This document shows, one piece after another, positions 63,943 to 64,000 of a stretch of DNA of 64,000 bases (its first letter is position 1; each line of letters begins with the position of its first letter). The notes beneath the pieces are model-generated. The model worked only from the letters and a program-made list of their open reading frames with translations, was not told where the DNA came from and searched no databases. The stretch lies in the NCBI GenBank assembly GCA_003993805.1, contig RSEF01000031.1, forward strand, positions 54,790,298-54,854,297, given 5' to 3'. The DNA is from Himantopus leucocephalus. Lineage: Eukaryota; Chordata; Aves; Charadriiformes; Recurvirostridae. The translations under genes and the position numbers were made by a program.

Positions 63943-64000
63943 GCTACAAAGATGACGAGGGGATTGGAGCATCTTTCTTATGAGGAAAGGCTGAGGGAAT
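63943..64000 (+). mobile_element. CR1 LINE fragment entering at the window edge
   Basis: From about 63943, GGCTACAAAGATGACGAGGGG and then TTGGAGCATCTTTCTTATGAGG and AAGGCTGAGGGAAT reproduce the conserved start of the CR1 3'-terminal region, as at 8353-8400. The copy continues beyond the window, so its 3' end, age and completeness cannot be judged. Confidence 0.85.

Overview
The window looks like bird (avian) nuclear DNA, and it is a gene-poor intronic or intergenic stretch. It is AT-rich. The longest open frames are short and unconvincing. No bacterial-style gene, rRNA, tRNA gene, CRISPR array or CpG-island promoter was recognised. The diagnosis rests on repeats: several CR1 LINE fragments, including one whose 3' tail carries the CR1 signature octamer ATTCTATG in tandem, and a long terminal repeat (LTR) of a type widespread in bird genomes. 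The species cannot be named from this sequence.

Layout. 1-5419: unique DNA. 5420-5580: possible tRNA-derived SINE relic. 8345-8686: CR1 fragment interrupted by a one-base N and an exact 59-bp duplication, probably an assembly join. 12508-13005: old CR1 reverse-transcriptase fragment on the minus strand. 16795-17900: CR1 split by exactly 1000 N. 17901-33118: the longest unique block. 33119-34026: ERV-type solo LTR on the plus strand. 37640-37850: decayed CR1 candidate. 39614-40430: GC-rich block, probably an LTR on the minus strand. 42655-43260: younger CR1 reverse-transcriptase fragment on the minus strand, broken by frameshifts. 48164-48242: pure GGAA microsatellite. 55500-56390: possible LTR-like repeat. 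63943-64000: start of another CR1, running out of the window.

Nothing here forms a pathway or operon. What might function is non-coding: AT-rich stretches dense in homeodomain and POU-like words that could be conserved enhancers, and a few short splice-flanked open segments that could be exons of a gene spanning the window. Both groups are inference and need cross-species alignment or RNA data. I found no convincing new biological system. The firmest unusual observations are the two assembly artefacts inside CR1 copies and the apparent loss of the 3' end in two CR1 fragments.
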